Of a DNA stretch of 64,000 nucleotides, positions 1-12,994 are shown piece by piece. Origin of the DNA: Tetrahymena elliotti 4EA (lineage: Eukaryota; Ciliophora; Oligohymenophorea; Hymenostomatida; Tetrahymenidae); contig JH720358.1 of the NCBI GenBank assembly GCA_000231825.2, forward strand, positions 392,165 to 456,164. Reading direction: 5' to 3'. Below the pieces are notes generated by a model. The model saw only the letters and a program-made list of their open reading frames with translations, did no database searches and was not told the origin of the DNA. The translations under genes and the position numbers were made by a program. The stretch's first letter is position 1. Each line of letters opens with the position of its first letter.

Positions 1-146
1 ATGTGTCTATACCCAACATCTAAAGCAGTACGAATTAAATTCGTCATTTCTTGTTCATTCTTTGTTCTGAATGTACCTAAGCCAAATGCAGGCATTTTTT
101 GTCCATTAGAAAGTAAGATTTCTTATTAGTTTTTAAGGGAGCTCAT
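1..146 (-). CDS. Aldo/keto reductase, N-terminal part (cut by window edge)
   Basis: The first 48 codons of an NAD(P)H-dependent aldo/keto reductase, starting at the ATG at 146-144 and running off the left edge. The translation has the family opening (LSNGQKMPAFGLGTF) followed by a first helix (EMTNLIRTALDVGYRH) that leads to the catalytic Asp just outside the window. One TAA is read as Gln. It closely matches the N-terminus of the complete copy at 1183-2079 on the same strand, so the two are tandem paralogues. The substrate cannot be inferred from this fragment. Confidence 0.85.
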
Positions 147-1182
147 GTTAAATATTGTTTATCTATGTTTGTTTTAATTGTCAATTAATTATTTATTAAA
201 TGAATAGTAAGCTTGTTAAAACTGGTATTTAAGATTAAATTCTTTTTTATTCCAGAACAATTTTTTGATAGATTACTAATTTTATTATTAGTAGAATAAT
301 CAAAGAATTTCTGTTACAAGAAAAAGAGCTTTAATTAATCTCTATCTTATAAAATCTTAACTAAATCCTCATTTTTATTAAAAATTATAATTTTTTGACA
401 ATAATAAAAAATATAATTTTCTATGTAAATGTGTAAAGAAAGAATATTCTAGAATAAATTTATCTATTACTTTAAATATGTGATTAAATTCAATACAAAA
501 ATAATTAAAGTTTATCTATAATAAATTCATATTAAATTATCTATTTAATAATCTAAATATGTGATTTAATTCAATCTCAAAAGTAATTTATTTGATGAAG
601 TCTGATATTTAAAAATTTAATTTTGAATTAAAATGGAAGATCAAATAAACCTATAAAGAAATTATATTTTAATTAACCTTTAAGGATAGATAATATTTGA
701 TCATAGAGCTCTAATCATCATGGCTATGTGTATGGATAAAAATATATTCTTATTTATTTATTTATTTCTTACTTGCCAGCCCTTACCTTCCAAACTAGAA
801 ATAGTTTTAAAAATATTTTACATGCTAAAAAATATAAATTAAAATTATTAAAGAAATTAAAGTTTTATTTCTCTTTAAAAAGTATTCTACTAGCAAATGC
901 ATAAATTTTAAATTGTGTTAAAAATATCAAAACTTATTTAACTAATAACATAAAAACACACAACAAACAACAAGTAAACAATTATTTTAGCTAAATTTAA
1001 ATGATACTCAGAGTATTCAAAAGGAAAAGTACTATTTTTATCCCTGCAACTAAAGTCAAATCCAGATCATCAAATAATTGAGAATATTATAAACATCTAA
1101 CTATTCATATTTACAAATTTTTGTTGTTAAAGCCAAAAAAAAATTCTTACTTGGCTGAGTCTTAGGACAAAATGCAATCTAA
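147..1182. other. Intergenic, AT-rich, no gene seen
   Basis: Spacer of about 1 kb between the two aldo/keto reductases. It holds the 5' flank of the truncated copy and the 3' flank of the complete one. The only structure I see is an imperfect direct repeat around AAATATGTGATT at about 463-506 and 541-588. Confidence 0.6.
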
Positions 1183-2079
1183 TCAATCAAAAATGGGTAC
1201 TCCTTTAAAAGATGGATTAGTGTCAACGTTGACAACTCTTTTGTTTTAGTTTAAATTTTTTAAAGTTTGCAAATCTTCTTCACTGAATATCAATTTTTGA
1301 GCATCAAAATTATGTTACAAACGTTCAGATTTTTCAGTTTTGGGGATAACTATGATATCTCCTTATTAAATTAAGAAAGAAATCATAATTTATGCAATAG
1401 AAGCATTATATTTTTAACCAATTTTTACAAGAGTTTCATCATTAATAATATCAGTGTATTTGGCTAAAGGGCTGTATGCAATAGGATAGACTTTTATTTT
1501 CTTCAAGAAATCAACAAATCTAGTTTATTGATTAAAAACATGTAATTCTATTTCATTCACAACAGGTCTTACTTTACAATAAGATAATAGATCAATAACC
1601 ATTTGACAATTGAAATTAGAAATTCCCAGTCCCTTAGTTAATCCTAGGCTGTGTACTTCTTCAAATTCAGCCCATTATTGATGAATTGGTTTTTAGAACC
1701 ACTATTAATAATCATCACTAGGAGGAATAAATGGAAAGTGAATCAAAAGAATATCAACATAATCTACTTGTAAATCTTTGAGCTATTACTTTACAACATC
1801 AAGAGTAGATAATCCCTTGAAAGGAAATATTTTAGTAATCAAAAAGATATCTTCTCTTTTATATTTTCCTTCACTAAAGATTGTCTTTAATGCATTACCA
1901 ATCATGTGTTCATTTTCATAAAATTTAGCAGTATCAATAAGTCTATACCCAGTATCAAGAGCAGTACGAATAAGATTAGTCATTTCTAATTCATTTTTAG
2001 TTTTAAAAGTGCCTAATCCAAACAAAGGCATAACCTATCCATTAGAGAGTGATATATTTGATTTAATATTGATAGACAT
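1183..2079 (-). CDS. Aldo/keto reductase (complete, single exon)
   Basis: Codes for 298 aa, ATG at 2079-2077, stop TGA at 1185-1183, no intron; in-frame TAA/TAG are Gln. Members of this family reduce carbonyl compounds with NADPH in a cytosolic (beta/alpha)8 barrel. Visible motifs: the opening LSNGQVMPLFGLGTF, the catalytic tetrad Asp49 and Tyr54 (in DTAKFYENE), Lys83 (LITKIF) and His114 (LLIHFPF), then GISNFN near residue 157 and the cofactor-site signature IVIPKTEKSERLQHN in the last third. Length is close to the usual 300-320 aa. The upstream neighbour at 1-146 is a tandem paralogue. The fold is certain; the substrate is unknown. Confidence 0.93.
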
Positions 2080-5000
2080 TTTCGAGTATTTTAAGAATTA
2101 TTGAGTTTTGTTTGACTAATTTAATTATAATCAAAAACAAATATCTAATGAATCGTTTAATTTAATTAAATTAATAAATTGAAAGAATTTTTGCAAAAAA
2201 GTAACTAATTAGCTTTTCTGATAAAATCCCCTTAAAGTTTTTAGATTAAAATAATTGGCATATCATTTGATAATTTGAGAAGATTTATTATAATTAAATT
2301 CAAATTTAATACCATGCTTTATAATCATTAAATCAACTTTACAGATGAAATTCTTTCATCTTTTACATTTAATTTATTAAACAAAAACATATTTTATAAT
2401 TAACAAATATCATTAAACTAGAATAAATCAAATGCTATTAATTAATAATACAAATTTCAAAAGATAATGAGGTAATAACTTAAAAAAATATTGAATGTTA
2501 TTTTTGATTGAATTTTTGTATTTTCCTTTAGCTATTTATTTAATAGCCTATTTGATATTTCTAATTAAAGATTTCTAAAAATATTAATATTATTTATCAA
2601 TCAATAAAGATGCTAAAACTCTAATTACCCACTTTGTATCTAATGTTAAATAATCTTTATTTTTTCTTTTTAAGATAATTCAAAGAATAAATCTGCTACC
2701 CTTTTTGGTTTTTTAAGAATAATTATGAAAATTTGTGATATTATTCTTTAAATTACTAAATATTTTAATTATAAATTATTATTTTTATTCAATATTAAAA
2801 TGTTTGTCAAAATAGTAGAATTACTTTCTATAATATTGATTTTACGAAATAAACTTAAATATTGTTTTAAATTTGATCAAAAAAGAGATTATTAATCTTT
2901 ATTTTAGAATGAAAAAAATAGAAAAATAAATTGATATTCTCACTAATAACAATGGTTCTTCCTTTAAAAATGATATTAAGTTTACATGTTATTATTTTAG
3001 AAATATAGTGAATATATTTTTAAACAAAATTTTAGTCTTTTGTATAATTTTTCAATTCAAAATATTAAAATAACTAATGAAGAAAATGTAAATTCTCCAA
3101 TCTAATTTCTATTAAAAATAGATAAATCTATTTCAAAGTTTCTATTATGAAAATTATTAACTAATTTTTCAGATTAAATCTTGAGGATTTATTTACAAAA
3201 GATGCATTAAAAAATGGTACGAAAAAGCAATTTATTTGGTTGAATTTGAAGCATACAGAAAAAAGAATATAAATGATAATGCCCTCTTAAATTAAATAGA
3301 TCATTTAAACAGATTTAAAATAGTTTCTTTAAGAATGTAATTAGTTATTTTTATTGAAAATTTTTATCATATTTGAGTCATACTAGACATACTTTCATTC
3401 ATATTAATAATTAAAATATGCGATATTCTTAATGTTATATGAGTTAGTAAGTTTGAGGGAAGAATGTTAAAATATACATTCTATTAAAATAATACACCAA
3501 GATAGCCATATGATAATTCTGAAAAAGAATAATTTACATGAGTAAATGTAAGATATTTGCTAAATTGAAAAGTGTGTAAGCTAATATTTTAGTGAATTTA
3601 ATCAAATATTTTAATAAAAAACACGTAAGATTTTTAAAGTTAGGGCAGGTATTTGAAAGTAAATGTAAACTTTAATAAATTTTTGAATTTATGTGATAAT
3701 AAATTAATCAATTAGTCTAGCAATACATCCATAAAATGAGGTGATGATAAAAAGGACTAGTGATTTTCTGATCTAAAAATTAAAGAATCTAAAAAAAATA
3801 ATGAATAAAATCAATAAAAATCATCAATATTTGGCTTCAAGTAGCATAGAAATTATTATTCCATTTTAAATTTATTTTCCTTTCATGAGCTTGAAAGATA
3901 CCTCATAGCAATAGTAAAAACAAAATTTTTCTAGCAGTAGAAATAAGCTCAAATAAGATTAGAGAAGCAATCAAAAAGTAAAAAAAAGTGAGTTTGGTCT
4001 TAATATCTAAGATGAAAATAACCACTTTCTCTCTTTGATTAAAATATTGTTACAAACATATAAACAAAAATCTTAAATGGTGTAAAGATAAGTAATAGCT
4101 AATTTATTTAAGTAGTAAATTATAATAAAAATAAATTTACAGTAGAAAAAATTTCTTGAAATAATCTTTTTTTCTTGTGATTTCTTTAACACATTTTACA
4201 GTAATTTTTTAGAGAAAAGAGCTTATACAAAATGTTTGAATATTTTAATGAATTATTTAAAGAAATTTGCAATATAGTATCAATGAAGAATATCATAAAT
4301 AAAAAACTAATGTTTGTTCTATTAAAAACAGTTTAGTTATCAAATATTGTAAGTTAAGCAAATAACATATATTCAATCAAATTAATAAATTATGTACTGA
4401 TTCTTTCAAAAATTAATAAACCTCGTTTACAAAAGAAGATTTTTAATGCTTAACTATTACTCTTAAAAAAAGGTGATTTTACTCATAAAAATAAGTAAGT
4501 AATTAAATAAAATTTTTTTGAACTGATGTGTGAATTTAATTTATATTTTTGGTTCTCGAAAACATTAATTTTTTTCAATTACATTAACATTTCCAAAATA
4601 TATCATCATTTTTTTAATCTGAAAATCTTTTATATTTACCATAATACTCATAAATTTCTACTTGCTTACTATTTTAATTCCTTGTATTAGTATTCAGATG
4701 AGCAAACTACAAATTTCTTCGGAATAATGTTACATATCCAAAAAAAAGAAAATTTTCATAATGATCTTTATGATAAATACATAAGAAATAATTTTAAATA
4801 GAAAACAGATTTGTAAAATTGAAGAATATAAAAAATAAAATTAAAAACAATTAAATTTGTTTCCAAACACTTAATAGCATTTTATTCAATCAATAAAATT
4901 AAATATTTTAAATTCAATCATTTAAATTTTTAGAAATTTAAGTTATTATTGAATATTTTTATTTTAATTTGAAGATTAAATTTCAAAAAGATTGCATCCA

Positions 5001-8000
5001 TAATCAATTTAAAATTCAATTTAATAAGTATTGTGTTGATGAAAGTATAAAATTGGGTTACTCAATTAAATTTTTATACAAAAAAGATGTTTCAAACAAC
5101 AAAAATCATAGAATTGAGGATAAAAAATATAATTTTCCCTTCACTTAAAAACTATTTTAATGTCTCTTTTTTAAATTATTTTTGTTTTAAACAAAAATTA
5201 AAAATCTTTTACAAAAATAATGCCTACTACAAATAAAGAGTAAAGTTTTGTTTAAACAATTTTTGAATTATTTTAAAAGTAAATATGAATTAATAAAAAC
5301 TTATTGGCTAACTTTTAAATCTAAAAAGTTTTTTTTATTGAAGAAATTTTGTAAAAAAAATTAACATCTTATCATTTTATTTTAAAAAATAAATTTGTTA
5401 TTGCTAGTGATTTTTTATTTCTTAAAAATAAACAATTTAAATATCTTAATCATACATAATAAATTCATTGAGAAAGAGAAAATAAAAAGAGAAAATGGAA
5501 AAATTAATAATCAAAAATTAAAATATGCATATTTATTTGTAAAAAAAAGTAAAAAAATAATTTCAGAATCATTATTAGACTCAAATGATAAGGTTATTTT
5601 TAGAAGCATTTTAGTTAGAAAATGTATTTTTATATTTTAAGTATTTTCTATTATAGATAAAGTGATTATTGTAACAAAAAATTTGAATTAAATGGTGATT
5701 ACAAATATTCAAATTTGATTTGGATAAAGTACTAGATTCTAGTGTGTATTTTGTGAATTTTGATATCCAACTTAAGAAAACAAATTTTGATTTATTATTT
5801 ATTTATTTAATGTTTTTTTCAGTAATACTACATTACAAAGTGTAAAGGCTTTTTATAATTTTCAATTGAGTTTTAATATTAATTTTCAATGGGAACGTTT
5901 ATAACCTTAAAATAGGAATTTTAATCAATAAATATTTAAGCATTAATATAAAATACTTGAATAAAATAAAAACCACAATTAAAATTAATTTGAGTGGTAA
6001 ATATTTTCAGTTGAAATTTAATCATGTAAATAAAAAACAAATAAACAAAAATTTAGCCTACCCTACTCCCCGAGCCATATCTCCATAGATACGAAGACTT
6101 GCATAGATATTTAAGAATTTTTTTTGAAAAAATTAAAAGATATTCAAATTTAAATTATTTTAAATATCAAAAATACTATTTACTGTATTTATTTATCCAT
6201 TCGTTGAAAACAAATAATTTGGTAAATGCAATCGAATCCACAAAATTTTATTAAAATTCAAAAAGAATTTTTTTAATAGAAATATAATTAATTGTTAATG
6301 AGTCATTTTTATTTAATAGTGCTAGAACTATAGTAATAAACTATTTAAATTTAACTATTAATATGAATAGATTTTCAAAATGTTATCATAGGCACAATAG
6401 ATAGATAAATTTATCGAATTTTAAATATGTGGTGTGTGTTATTTAGTGACCAATAAATATGATTAGATATATGTAAATTATGAAAATAATCTTTATTTCT
6501 TTACATGTTTATTAACAATTAATTTAAAAATAAAAAGTTAAGTTGATTTTATTTTTTATTGAAAAGGGATAAATTTATTCTTGAAAGAAAATTTTTGAAT
6601 GCAATTTTTCATTTAAACATATCATTTTGATTTCATTTTTATTGAGTGAAATTTAAACAATTTAGAGTTTCTTTTATGAGCTATTTCAAATAATTTTATA
6701 ATTAATAGCTCTTCTTTTTTATTGGGAGATTTATTACTTTAGGGTCACTATTATGATAATTCTGATAGAAATAATTTGAAGATATTTCTATCAATTATTA
6801 AATTCGTTCATTAAAATATTTAAGATTTAATTTTATTTATTAATTCTCTGATAGTATTTATAGATTAATTGCTCATTTAAAAGCTGTAGCATTCGTTTTA
6901 AATTTATTTTGAGTACTTTGTTTTGCAAATAAAAATTAAATGGATCAACTATGAGTGAATTTTATACATATGCATTTATTTACAAAGGAGAGAGATAATT
7001 TTACTTACATAAATTTACAAATAAATTTATTGAAAGTGCGAAGATATAATTTTATATTTCTTAGATTGACTGGAGGCGATTGATAGTAAAGATTATATTT
7101 TAAAGAACTTACTTCATAACGTATTTGATTATTATTCATTCAATAATTAAATTTGGATAGATAAATTTTAATATCTTTAATTAATTCCAAATTAGGAATA
7201 AACCTTTGAATGAATAATGATTGATTAAATAGAGGATTAAAATATTAGAGGGAGAGAAGCTAAGAAAGAAATTAATCCTTTAATCTTATTTAAAAATAAT
7301 TAGTAAGAATTTATTAAGTTGATAAATAATAAATAAGCATATTAGTGAATAGCAAAATTTCACAAAAATATTAATGCATTTTATAAAAATCCATCGTAAT
7401 CAAAACTGATAAATCGAGAAATTTAAATTTATTTGTTTTATCAAATAGTTAAAAATTAGATTGTAGAGGGTTTAAAGTATTTTGTTTGGCTTAACAATAA
7501 ATTTAATCTCTCAAAGTAAAGCAAAATTGTAAATATATTTGACTTTTTTGCATGCTACATGTAAAAAAGATCTCTGTATAAATTAAGAAACATCTTTGAG
7601 GAAGATATTCAAAATATCAATCCAGTATGTTGATTTAGAAAGGAGATTGTTTTTGTATTATTTGATTAATAAAAAAATCAACTTTTAATATTTTAGTTTC
7701 AAGGAGTTAAATTTAAATTACCTAGAGTTTGATATTAGATTCTTAATTAGAAACAAGCTATTTAATGAAACAAAATTAAAAGCTATTTATTGACTGATTG
7801 TTTTTAAGAATGAATATAAATTAATCTATTTGCTATCATGAGAGTTAATTTCATTCTTAGAACTAATAAGAAATTTCAAAAGATTTTTCTGGTAATGTTC
7901 ACATTTCTTTAATTATCTAAAAAATAATCTTTTAATCTAAGTAAAATGGGTTGAAGAGAAAATGAGGCAATAATTTTACAATAAATTTAAAAGGGATAAT

Positions 8001-9330
8001 TTTGAGTAGGATTTTATTTATGTTTAAGAATAATAAATTATATTAAACTGATAAATATCAATTTATTAATTCAAAGCAAAATATTTAATATTTATTTTTA
8101 TTATGTGTGGAAACAATTAAATTGTTACAATCTAAACTTAATTTTGTCTTTGCCTTGAAATTTATTTGTTTTATCTTGTTATTTATTTATTTTATATTGA
8201 TATTTATTTGTTTCATCTTGATATTTGCTTGTTTTGTTTTCTTTTATTATTAACCCTTACTTAATATTGATAAATCAATCAATAAAGCAAATAGATACAT
8301 ATGTGTGCTCTATTCAAATCTAAATAAATTTGCATTACTTTTAATCAAATTCAAAAAGAAGTTCTTAAATTTAGAGTTAATTATGTAAATTTTAGCTTGC
8401 ATTACATTACATAAGAAGAATTCACTTTTGTATTTTGTCATTCTATAAGGTTACTTACTTCATCAAATAAGTTTTTCTTTATTGTAAATTGTAAACATTT
8501 TTATTTTATTTATATTATATTTGAATGTGTAAGGACCTTTCCGCTTAAGAATCATTCAAATAAATGCATATTAAGAATTAGTGTAAGCGAGAACAAAATA
8601 AATATCTAGAGAAATGTACATCCAGTCTCTAAATACTAAGAAAATTAACTTAGGTTATAAAAATCTATATTTTAATTTATTTCTTCATGAGTCACCTCAA
8701 TTATTAGCAATTTATTTAATAGAGTTGTATTGGAATCAGCTGATTCTTTTTTTTTGCATTTACTTGTTTAAAACGATCTATCTGACAAAAGAAAGGAATT
8801 TTATTTTTACATACTTCTACTGCTTTTAAAAATTTAAATTTAATTTGAAAGAAGGAGATCTTTACTTATTGAAAGGTATAGAGCTAAAAAAATTAGAGAA
8901 GCGGGAAAATATAAATTAAAAAGTGTGTAGATTTTTGCTACCAAAAAAAAAAGAAAATGAAATGTCTAAGAATAGTCAGTTGATATAAATATTTAGTGAT
9001 TAATATTGTGTAAATAAATTAATTTGAATATTGTAATTCTAATTTTAATTGAAATATTTGGGTGAAATAATTAGAGAAAATTGATATGTAATTTTCTGTC
9101 AATCATGTCATAAACTGTAAAATAAACATAAAGAATAAAGAAATAATTAAAGAATAATGACAATAATACGTTTATATTGATTTTTGGTAAATCTAACAAA
9201 AGAATATTTACCACTTCTTTTCTTTCTTATTTTAGAAATAAATTTTGCCAAATTAATTAATTAATTTATATTATATTCACATTAGTCTAATTTATTTATT
9301 ATATCTTCATTCATTCATAGCATATCATCC
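2080..9330. other. Long gene-poor stretch, weak coding candidates only
   Basis: About 7 kb of very AT-rich DNA with no gene I can defend. Open stretches free of TGA exist at about 3172-3656 (plus; begins after a TTTTTCAG splice-like site) and 8614-9027 (plus; 137 codons from ATG), but runs of this length are expected by chance when only TGA is a stop. A short GC-richer patch lies at about 6057-6110. No tRNA or recognisable transposon was found by eye. Confidence 0.4.
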
Positions 9331-9331
9331 A

Positions 9332-9348
9332 CCCACCCACCCAACCCC
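9332..9348 (-). other. C-run tract: potential G-quadruplex on the minus strand
   Basis: Four C-runs (CCC, CCC, CCC, CCCC) separated by A, A and AA. On the minus strand this is GGGG-TT-GGG-T-GGG-T-GGG, which fits the standard four-tract G-quadruplex pattern with 1-2 base loops. It sits in nearly G-free surroundings, just upstream of the coding-like island at 9371-9829. It resembles but is not the Tetrahymena telomere repeat (TTGGGG). Confidence 0.6.
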
Positions 9349-9445
9349 TTCTTTCTCTTTTTAGCTATTAATGTCTGAGAGAAATATTGCGAGGATATAT
9401 TTCAAAGTATATGATTGCAGGTTGCTTAATTGAAATAAATTATGT

Positions 9446-9829
9446 ATGTAAAATTAAAAAACTAAATTTTTGATGACGAGGTAGAGATTATTCTTATTGG
9501 CAAAGATCATTAAGAAAGAATTTACAGAGTATTTGTTAATTGATTAGCTTAGATCTGATGCAACAAAAGAAATATAAAATTACAAAAGTACAAAAAGAGT
9601 GGGAAAGTATTTAATTTTTACTAAGGATTAATATAGTAAGAGCTAATAATATAATAAAAGCTAAGCAATATGCAATCATTTATAATTTATTTTTAGACAT
9701 TGTTGCTCGATCATTTTACGCAACAAAAAGACAATTTAGAAAGAAAGATCTTTCGTCAGCGTCTAACATCCGTAATCTAGTTTATACGATCGATTAGTCG
9801 TATGTTATCTAATACGTGCGTCGGTTTGA
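9446..9829 (+). CDS. Possible small gene or exon, unknown function
   Basis: With TAA/TAG as Gln, the frame from the ATG at 9446 to TGA at 9827-9829 codes for 127 aa, with a coding-like mix of residues (for example KIIKKEFTEYLLIDQL, then KRVGKYLIFTKDQY). The last 100 bases are unusually GC-rich for this area. A second short frame just upstream (ATG at 9370, MSERNIARIYFKVYDC) might be an exon of the same gene. I recognise no domain. It may equally be a remnant of a degenerate element; chance ORFs of this size exist under this code. Confidence 0.3.
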
Positions 9830-10617
9830 ATTAAATAATTCTAGCAGAAATAGCCAGCGCAATTAATTAAGTAAATTGTTTTCAATTAAAATTTAGTTTC
9901 ATAGAATAATAAAATTTTAGAGATGTCTTTTGTATTCTGACATAAATTTACTTTTGAAGAAGATTAATTAAATATTTTGATCAAAAAATAATAAGGTATT
10001 TAGCTTTTCTTGATTTTTCCTTAGTCTCTACACTGTGGAATAAAAATATTTAATTACTAAAAATTTTATAATTATTATAATAACAAATTGTATCTAAAAA
10101 ATTAGAAAACCAGGCAATCTAATTAAATTGATAGATAGATAGATACGCTGTAATTAAAAAATCAAAAAAAAGAAGATATATTCGGAAAGATACCATCAAA
10201 ACACTTATTAATAAAAAATAGGCTAATTAAACAAAAAATTAGCACTTACAGTCAATCATAAATTTCTAAATATTAAATACAAACAAAAAATCAAAAAAAA
10301 ATTATAATATTAAATACCAGCTATATTTTTAATATTATCCGTATTTATTAAAAAATAACAAGTAGGCTTGCTTGCCTTTCAATTCAAAGGCTAATCAAAT
10401 CAAATTTCATTTAATTTAAACAAACAAACAAACAAAAAACAAAAAAACTACTCATACACATTCATTTCAAACAGCCTTCTCCTAGAAGCCTACCTGATTA
10501 AACGCAATTCAAACACACTTACTGCTTAAAAAAACTTTACGCGCAATAAGCAAGCTACTCTGAGTTCATTTTAACTTGTATTTTATATAGCCTATCTAAT
10601 TCTTTTACACATTTAAA
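9830..10617. other. Intergenic, 5' flank of the next gene
   Basis: AT-rich with simple repeats: GATA units at about 10128-10145 and CAAA units at about 10419-10440. The last 200 bases become A- and C-rich, as is usual for 5' leaders here, before the ATG at 10618. No other feature seen. Confidence 0.5.
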
Positions 10618-11574
10618 ATGGGTTAATGCACTTCCAATGGCAAAAAGATATCTATTAAAAAGGTGATGAAAAATACACTTACTCAATTTATAGATAAAAC
10701 CGAATATCTTGTACAGTCTTTTGAGCTCCTCACTGATGCTTATGAAAAATTAAAAGAAGACATCTTTGAAATCATCCACCTTGGAAGCAACAATAACAAT
10801 AATGATTATTAAAATTATCATTATATAGAAGAAAATAGATTAGATTTGTACTAATAACAATAATAATACAAAAGCTAGATTTATGGAGCCACAGAAAAAT
10901 CAACTGTCGTGGTTGTCATGAGTCTAAGCTCCTTACCTGATCTTGTCAATAATGCTGAGTTAGATGAAAAGCAATAGCTTGAGCTCATCCGTCTCATTGA
11001 ACGCTTTTAAGAGTGTGTTAAGTGCTTACGCGCATTAAGAAGCAGCTGCTGTAAAGCTCTTTAGAGATAAGAAATTGGTTGGTAGAATTATTAAATAGTC
11101 TAATAGCCAAGTGCATCTCCTAAGAAGTGCTCAAACATAAATGAAACAAAGAGCGAAAGAGGAATAGCAGGATCTCCTGCTAAGTTTGCTGGGTCTCCTT
11201 AAAAGCATTGTAAGAGCAGCCCATTAGAAAATCAATACACATTTTCTTCTCATAATAACAATAACCATTCTCATTAAAAAAAAGACAATTATATTGTTAA
11301 AAGAGAAATCTGCGCTCGCAAGTTATTGTTAATAATAGAAAGCGTAGATAAACTCCAACAATCATATGACTTTGACTACATCCTCACCATGGTCAAGGAA
11401 ATCATTTTCAATAAGTATGGCGTCAACTGTAAAAAATTTAATGACGTTTTCAAGAACTTTGATGAAGGAGAAATCGAAAAGTAATTCACAGAAGCCATAG
11501 CTTCTGAACAACTAAGGAAGCAAGAGCTCCTACAAACAATTGTGAAAAATCTCTCAGAAAGTGAAATAATTTGA
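10618..11574 (+). CDS. Predicted acylated, membrane-anchored protein of unknown function
   Basis: Single-exon gene of 318 aa, ATG in the context AAAATG, stop TGA at 11572-11574, many in-frame TAA/TAG codons read as Gln. The N-terminus MGQCTS fits the N-myristoylation pattern (Gly2, Ser6) with a Cys at position 4 that could be palmitoylated, as in dually acylated signalling proteins. Residues about 15-60 and 225-318 look helical and charged. Between them lie N- and Q-rich stretches, a Cys pair (RSSCCKALQRQ) and two copies of a GSPxK-type motif (AGSPAKFAGSPQK), possible proline-directed phosphorylation sites. Base composition is clearly richer in G+C than the flanks. No domain recognised; the membrane anchor is an inference from the N-terminus. 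Confidence 0.8.
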
Positions 11575-12994
11575 AAATTCAACATCAATTTTTGATGATT
11601 TCTTCAAGGAGTAGTACCCCTTGAATAGAAACTTCATAAATTAGATGATAATTTGAATTCAAATATTCCATTAAATATTAATCCTACAATTAAAAATTCA
11701 ATTTTGTTCCCTCCAAAAAGCTATCAAACAAATAAAAACATCACAACACTTATTCGCTCGCTCCTTAAATTTTTTCAAATTAAAATAAATAATCAAAAAC
11801 TGACTTATTATCATAGCATCACTCACTCACACACACAACTAAAAAAATACCTATCTTATTTTAATAACTGTAGTAGGTGTTTTTGAAATTAAAATGCTAA
11901 AATTAGCAATTCAAATAAAATATTAACAGAATTACTAACTAACTAAATAACTCATTAACCTATGTGAATATATTAACATAATTACTAAAATAGTTAAAAT
12001 AAGAACTAAATAATAATAACATCATAAACATTCGTTCAGTATTTTATGAAAAATTAATGAAGAAATAATAATCTTCATCATTCATTTGTAAAATACTACT
12101 CATTAATTACTAATCACCTCTTAAATATTTATTAATTTCTTTCAATCTAAAAACAATAAACAAATAATCAATCAATCAAACAAACTAATAAATTAAATTT
12201 ACTAATTCTTGCTTGTTTTTCACTCACTAAAAAATTGAAAATTTAATTTACTAAGAATAAAAGAATAAGGACTATCTAAAATTATTTAATATTCACTCCC
12301 AAATTTATTTACTGTTGTAAGGGAGGAAGGAAAGAAACAAACAAACAAAGTAAACAACATTAAACATTTACTAACCTAATATAATCCAATCCTACAAAAT
12401 CAAACAAACATCTTACTTACTAAATTCATTTATCTTCAATTTAAATTTGGGGGGGTAACATATCTTGAATCTATTTATTATAATTGTATTTATTATTTTT
12501 CCTTTGTATTATATCTTCATACATACATTCATTATTTCATTTATACCAACATACATACATACATCCATTCATCATACCTACATACATACACAACTAAATT
12601 GATTGTTTCATACTTACATAAGTACATTCATTATTTCATTCGTTCATATTCAAATGCATAAATTCATTCATACCTGCAAAAATATATTCATTCATATGAT
12701 ATCACTTTATTTTGTAGCCATCATATGACTTTAATTTATTTATTTATTTAACTTGATATTTACCTTATTTCTTGTTTTACACTTTTTGAAATTAAATTCC
12801 ACTAACAACTGAGATTGCAAAAATTTTCCAATTTTCATATCAGTAAAAATATCTGAAATTATTCCTTTTGGGATTGTGTTAGAGGTATTGCAACTTTTTA
12901 CTGTAACTGTTCATACTTACTAGATAATATTACTCAAATTAATAAAGATGTTCTAAAATCAAATATTATAGACTAATTAGTATCACTTATGCAG
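11575..12994. other. Intergenic, AT-rich with simple repeats
   Basis: 3' flank of the acylated-protein gene and spacer. Contains CA- and TACA/CATA-type repeats (about 11818-11840 and 12530-12600), a run of seven G near 12448-12454 and many TTTA units. No gene seen. Confidence 0.5.

Noticed and set aside
3172..3656. Open plus-strand stretch after a TTTTTCAG site
   Set aside because: About 160 codons without TGA and somewhat coding-like, but a second frame in the same place looks equally plausible. No start, partner exon or domain was found.
8614..9027. 137-codon plus-strand ORF (MYIQSLNTKK...)
   Set aside because: Mostly hydrophobic, low-complexity residues and no recognisable domain. With TGA as the only stop such ORFs are expected by chance, so I did not list it as a gene.
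9332..9348. Telomere repeat or chromosome-breakage-linked telomere remnant
   Set aside because: The runs are CCCA-type, not the regular CCCCAA repeat, and no breakage sequence is recognised nearby.
11376..11588. Minus-strand ORF
   Set aside because: It is the shadow of the clear plus-strand gene at 10618-11574.
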